This document shows positions 60,675 through 64,000 of a stretch of DNA of 64,000 nt, piece after piece. Position 1 is the stretch's first letter. The number at the start of each line of letters is the position of its first letter. The notes under the pieces were generated by a model. It saw only the letters and a program-made list of their open reading frames with translations. It searched no databases and was not told the origin of the DNA. The stretch spans positions 186,001 to 250,000 of the forward strand of contig NZ_CP130701.1 of the NCBI RefSeq assembly GCF_030553075.1, given 5' to 3'. The translations under genes were made by a program, and so were the position numbers. The DNA comes from Halomonas sp. I5-271120. GTDB taxonomy: Bacteria; Pseudomonadota; Gammaproteobacteria; Pseudomonadales; Halomonadaceae.

Positions 60675-62165
60675 TTACTCCAGGTTGTCCAGGCCGCGCT
60701 CGGCCATGGCCACGGCGCGGAACAGGGCACGCCCCTTGTTGAGAGTCTCCTGCCACTCGAGTTCGGGCACCGAGTCGGCAACGACCCCGGCACCCGCTTG
60801 AACGTGCAGCTGACCGTCCTTGATGACGGCGGTCCGGATGGCGATGGCGGTATCCATGTTGCCGTGCCAGGAGAGATAGCCCACGGCGCCGGAATAGATG
60901 CCGCGCTTGACCGGCTCCAGCTCGTCGATGATTTCCATGGCACGGATTTTGGGGGCCCCTGACAGCGTGCCCGCCGGGAAGGTGGCGCGCAGCACGTCCA
61001 TGGCCGTCAATCCCGGCTTCAGCTTGCCAGTGACGTTGGAAACGATATGCATGACGTGGGAATAGCGCTCCACCGCCATCTGATCGGTGACCTTGACGGT
61101 ACCCGTTTCGCTGATGCGGCCCACGTCGTTGCGACCCAGGTCAATCAGCATCAGGTGCTCGGCGATCTCCTTGGGATCGGCCATCAGGTCGGCTTCCAGC
61201 GCCTGGTCCTCGGCCTCGGTAGCACCACGTACACGGGTGCCGGCGATCGGACGCACGGTGACCTCGCCTTCTTCCAGGCGCGTCAGGATCTCCGGCGACG
61301 AGCCCACCACATGATGATCATCGAGGTTGAAGAAAAACATGTACGGCGAAGGGTTAAGGCTGCGCAGCGCTCGATACAGATCGAGCGGCGGCGCCTGATA
61401 GGGAATCGACATGCGCTGCGAGGGCACACATTGCATGACATCGCCGGCCAGCACGTATTCCTTGATCTTCTCGACCGCGGCCTTGAAGCCTTCTTCGGTG
61501 AAGCCGGAGTTGAAGTGGCCTTCCTCGACGGCTCGCCTGCCCGTGCCGGGACTCTGGGTGGTAATAGTGGCAGTGCGCAGCTGAATCTCGAGGCGCTCGA
61601 GGCGCTCACGCGCCATGGCATAGGCCCCCTCGACAGCCGGATCGGGATGCGTCCACAGAGTCAGGCGACCAGAGAGATTGTCGAACACCACCAGGTCATC
61701 ACAGACCATCAGCAGAATGTCCGGCACGCCCAGGGGATCGGGCTTGTCGACGCCGGCAAGGCGTGGCTCGGCATAGCGCACGGTATCATAGCCGAAGTAG
61801 CCGACCAGGCCACCGTCGAAGCGCGGCTGATCGTCGAGTCGTGGCACCTTGAAGCGCTGCTGGAACTGTTCGATCCAGTCCAGTGGATCCTCGACCCGGC
61901 TCGCGCCCAGTACCTCGTCATCCTTTAGGTGGCGCACTTCGTAACCGCGTACTTCGATTCGTTCGCGGCTGGGCAGCCCGATGATCGAGTAGCGGCCCCA
62001 CTTCTCTCCGCCCTGCACCGACTCGAGCAGGAAGGTCCAGGGTGCATTGGCCAGCTTCAGGTAAGTGGAAAGCGGGGTATCGAGATCGGCGAGAACCTCG
62101 CGGGTTACCGGAATACGGTTATAGCCGGCATCGGCCAGCTCTTCGAAGTGTTCGGGGGTCATCAT
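60675..62165 (-). CDS. trpE: Anthranilate synthase component I
   Basis: Makes anthranilate from chorismate with TrpG. 496 residues. The feedback-binding segment [15 protein letters not shown] is present, so tryptophan inhibition is expected. Catalytic part: [62 protein letters not shown] 62165 has AAGGA upstream; an in-frame TTG at 62183 is less likely. No leader peptide with Trp codons is visible, so attenuation is not supported. Confidence 0.95.
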   Translation of the reverse strand: MMTPEHFEELADAGYNRIPVTREVLADLDTPLSTYLKLANAPWTFLLESVQGGEKWGRYSIIGLPSRERIEVRGYEVRHLKDDEVLGASRVEDPLDWIEQFQQRFKVPRLDDQPRFDGGLVGYFGYDTVRYAEPRLAGVDKPDPLGVPDILLMVCDDLVVFDNLSGRLTLWTHPDPAVEGAYAMARERLERLEIQLRTATITTQSPGTGRRAVEEGHFNSGFTEEGFKAAVEKIKEYVLAGDVMQCVPSQRMSIPYQAPPLDLYRALRSLNPSPYMFFFNLDDHHVVGSSPEILTRLEEGEVTVRPIAGTRVRGATEAEDQALEADLMADPKEIAEHLMLIDLGRNDVGRISETGTVKVTDQMAVERYSHVMHIVSNVTGKLKPGLTAMDVLRATFPAGTLSGAPKIRAMEIIDELEPVKRGIYSGAVGYLSWHGNMDTAIAIRTAVIKDGQLHVQAGAGVVADSVPELEWQETLNKGRALFRAVAMAERGLDNLE

Positions 62166-62474
62166 GCCCGGCAGTTCCTTCAAGAATGAATCACTTAAGC
62201 GGGGACGCTTATGCTTAACAGGGGGGCGTGGCTATCGCATTGCACTGAAGCATGCTTGCGCACGTCTCACGCACGGTACGGATCGGTATACGGGCGTGTT
62301 AACGCACTAGGCCGGCATCACCATCGCCAACGCTTGACGTCACGCATCAGTCCTGCGGTGCCATGGCAACGTACATCTTGAGGGGAATGACGGGTGTCCG
62401 GCGTCATGAGGGAATCCGTTATAGCAGGATCTTATTGATTCGGCGGTTTTTATACCGCCATATTCAATTTCACA
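62166..62474. other. Gap between gph and trpE
   Basis: 309 bases without a gene. GGCGGT-TTTTAT-ACCGCC (62442-62459) is a small hairpin just after gph. The trpE promoter must lie here or upstream of gph. Confidence 0.5.
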
Positions 62475-63140
62475 CTAAACGAGTTCGGAAAGCGATTCAA
62501 CTACCGCATCGGGGCGACTGGCGGTCACCGATTCGCCGTGATTATACCCGTAAGGCACGGCCAGCGTTCGAAAGCCCGCGCGCTTGCCTGCTTCGATGTC
62601 ATGGCGCGAATCGCCGACCATCAGGCAGACCTCTGGCGACACCCCGAAATGTGCCGCTGCGTGCAGCAAGGGGGCGGGATCGGGCTTCTTCTCGTCCAGA
62701 GAATCGCCGCCCAAACACAGGCCGAAGCAGTCTGCCAGATCAAAGTGCTCGAGGATCGGGGCAATGAAGGCCTTGGGCTTGTTGGTAATCAGCGCCAGTG
62801 ACAGGCCGCTGTCAATGAGGCCATCAATGGCCTCCCGCACACCGGGATACAGCCTAGTGAGCGCCACCGGCGAGGCATGGTAGTGCGCGAGAAAGCGTGC
62901 ATGGCAGGCCTCTAGCTCATCCTCATCGACCGGACGCTTCAGCACATCGCCAAGGGCTCGCTCGACCAGACGCCGGGAGCCGTTACCGACCCAGTCCCGC
63001 ACACGCACTTCACCGGCCGGTGGCATGCCCTGATCCTCCAGGGCGGCATCGAGCGCCGCGGCCAAATCGGGAACCGAATCGATCAAGGTACCATCGAGGT
63101 CAAAGGCCACCATACGCATGTCGCGAACCAGGTCATGCAT
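62475..63140 (-). CDS. gph: Phosphoglycolate phosphatase
   Basis: HAD-superfamily phosphatase removing 2-phosphoglycolate from DNA repair or oxygenation damage. 221 residues. VAFDLDGTLIDSVPDLAAAL has the nucleophile DxD; LITNKPKAF and GDSRHDIEAGKRAGF are HAD motifs 2-4. ATG 63140 follows AAAGGA. gph upstream of trpE is a common gammaproteobacterial arrangement. Confidence 0.92.
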   Translation of the reverse strand: MHDLVRDMRMVAFDLDGTLIDSVPDLAAALDAALEDQGMPPAGEVRVRDWVGNGSRRLVERALGDVLKRPVDEDELEACHARFLAHYHASPVALTRLYPGVREAIDGLIDSGLSLALITNKPKAFIAPILEHFDLADCFGLCLGGDSLDEKKPDPAPLLHAAAHFGVSPEVCLMVGDSRHDIEAGKRAGFRTLAVPYGYNHGESVTASRPDAVVESLSELV

Positions 63141-63422
63141 AGCAAATTCCTTTCTAATCAATGTGTTTTGCACATATGGTCGATCAACATCCATTTCATG
63201 CATGTAATATTACGAAAAAACATGATCAAAACTAGCCTTTGCCCATAGGCATTCGTCGAGCAGAGGCATATCCTAGACATCAGCCGTCGCCGCTACCAGG
63301 TGGAGAGCCCTCGGGGATCGACGTAAGCGCATCGCCGCGCCCAGCGCCCCTCATGAGACGCCCTGCCTGACTCAGGCGATTCTCGCGTTTCTCAATCTTC
63401 ACATTCATCAACGGAGTGTCTC

Positions 63423-64000
63423 ATGTCTCTACCACGCATTGTGGTGGTCGGCGGTGGCGCCGGCGGGCTCGAACTCGTGACACGGCTGGGCCGCAAGCTG
63501 GGTAAACGCCAACGGGCTGAAATCGTGCTCGTCGACCGGAACCCTACCCATATCTGGAAGCCGCTGCTCCATGAAGTCGCCACCGGGGTCCTCGACTCTG
63601 GCCTCGACGAAGTCTCCTACCAAGGCCATTCCAAGGCCCACGGCTATCGCTTCCAACGTGGCACCCTGTGTGATCTGGACCGCGATACACAGAAGCTTAC
63701 CCTGGCGCCGATTATCGATGACGACGGCGAGACGGTGGTGCTGCCCTCCCGTGAGTTGGACTATGACTACCTGGTAATGGCACTGGGTAGCGTATCCAAC
63801 GATTTCGGCACGCCTGGCGTCGCCGAACATGCCCACTTCCTCGATAGTCCGCACCAGGCGGAAGCCTTCCGCCACGACATGCTCAACACCTTCCTGCGCT
63901 ACAGCGATCCCGAACGCCGCATCCACCCCAAGCTGGCGGTGGGTATCGTTGGGGCCGGCGCCACCGGCGTGGAGCTGGCAGCCGAGCTCTACGGCGCTTC
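63423..64000 (+). CDS. ndh: NAD(P)/FAD-dependent oxidoreductase, type II NADH dehydrogenase-like (3' partial)
   Basis: First 192 residues of a flavoprotein running off the window. FAD-binding IVVVGGGAGGLELVTRLG, then LVDRNPTHIWKPLLHEVATG and YDYLVMALGSVSNDFGTPGV, and the NADH-binding VGIVGAGATGVELAAELYG. This order matches Ndh, which passes electrons from NADH to quinone without pumping. GGAG precedes ATG 63423. The symbol is by family; a sulfide:quinone reductase cousin is less likely. Confidence 0.85.
   Translation, partial: MSLPRIVVVGGGAGGLELVTRLGRKLGKRQRAEIVLVDRNPTHIWKPLLHEVATGVLDSGLDEVSYQGHSKAHGYRFQRGTLCDLDRDTQKLTLAPIIDDDGETVVLPSRELDYDYLVMALGSVSNDFGTPGVAEHAHFLDSPHQAEAFRHDMLNTFLRYSDPERRIHPKLAVGIVGAGATGVELAAELYGA

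Noticed and set aside
62184..62474. Trp leader peptide/attenuator upstream of trpE
   Set aside because: No short frame with adjacent Trp codons and no alternative hairpins were seen.

Overview
The window is a chromosomal segment of a high-GC gammaproteobacterium, most probably a halomonad (Halomonas or a close relative). This rests on gene content and order (gph-trpE, trpGDC, tusA-rlmM, cysH/cysB, prp operon with acnD and prpF, SlyA, EpmC), GC-rich codon use and a gammaproteobacterial rRNA operon. The genus is an inference; no database was searched.

Layout. 1-17 kb: envelope and housekeeping genes, namely a PAP2 phosphatase overlapping an EptA-type phosphoethanolamine transferase, a CBS-domain protein, a CDF metal exporter, a CrcB fluoride channel, a DUF5924/DUF2914 membrane protein, slyA, a universal stress protein, uup, tatD, epmC, a MATE pump, a DUF3080 lipoprotein, tusA and rlmM. 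17.6-20.1 kb: a complete IS66-family element (tnpA-tnpB-tnpC) with an 8-bp target duplication, just beyond the terminator of an rRNA operon. 20.1-25.9 kb: a minus-strand rrn operon (16S, tRNA-Ile, tRNA-Ala, 23S, 5S) with two promoters, boxA sites, RNase III processing stems and a relic of a second tRNA-Ile in the spacer. 26.4-34.9 kb: the 2-methylcitrate operon prpR(GntR)-prpB-prpC-acnD-prpF-prpD, with two copies of a TTGTCGACAA palindrome at its head. 35-46 kb: pabB, cysH, cysB, trxA, an AI-2E family exporter, a SIMPL-domain protein, serS and a giant FAD/Fe-S dehydrogenase (YdiJ type). 46.6-53.5 kb: a CPA1 antiporter and a compact ethanolamine system (eat, eutC, eutB and a frameshifted AraC regulator). 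53.7-63.1 kb: trpGDC and gph-trpE, separated by a KaiC-like ATPase and a pseudo-receiver/GAF/GGDEF/EAL protein whose EAL domain carries an in-frame TAG. The window ends inside a type II NADH dehydrogenase-like gene.

Functional themes. PrpBCDF/AcnD burns propionyl-CoA to pyruvate and succinate. EutBC plus Eat feeds ethanolamine into acetaldehyde. CysH/CysB/TusA/TrxA handle sulfur. TrpEGDC and PabB both draw on chorismate.

The two most unusual signals are the KaiC/c-di-GMP cassette, which sits between its own terminators inside the trp region, and a recurring set of short degenerate tandem repeats. The repeats have periods of 12, 14, 15 and 17 bp in intergenic DNA (upstream of crcB, after usp, between prpF and prpD, between prpC and prpB, between cysH and cysB), and periods of 15 and 27 bp in frame inside trpC and ydiJ.
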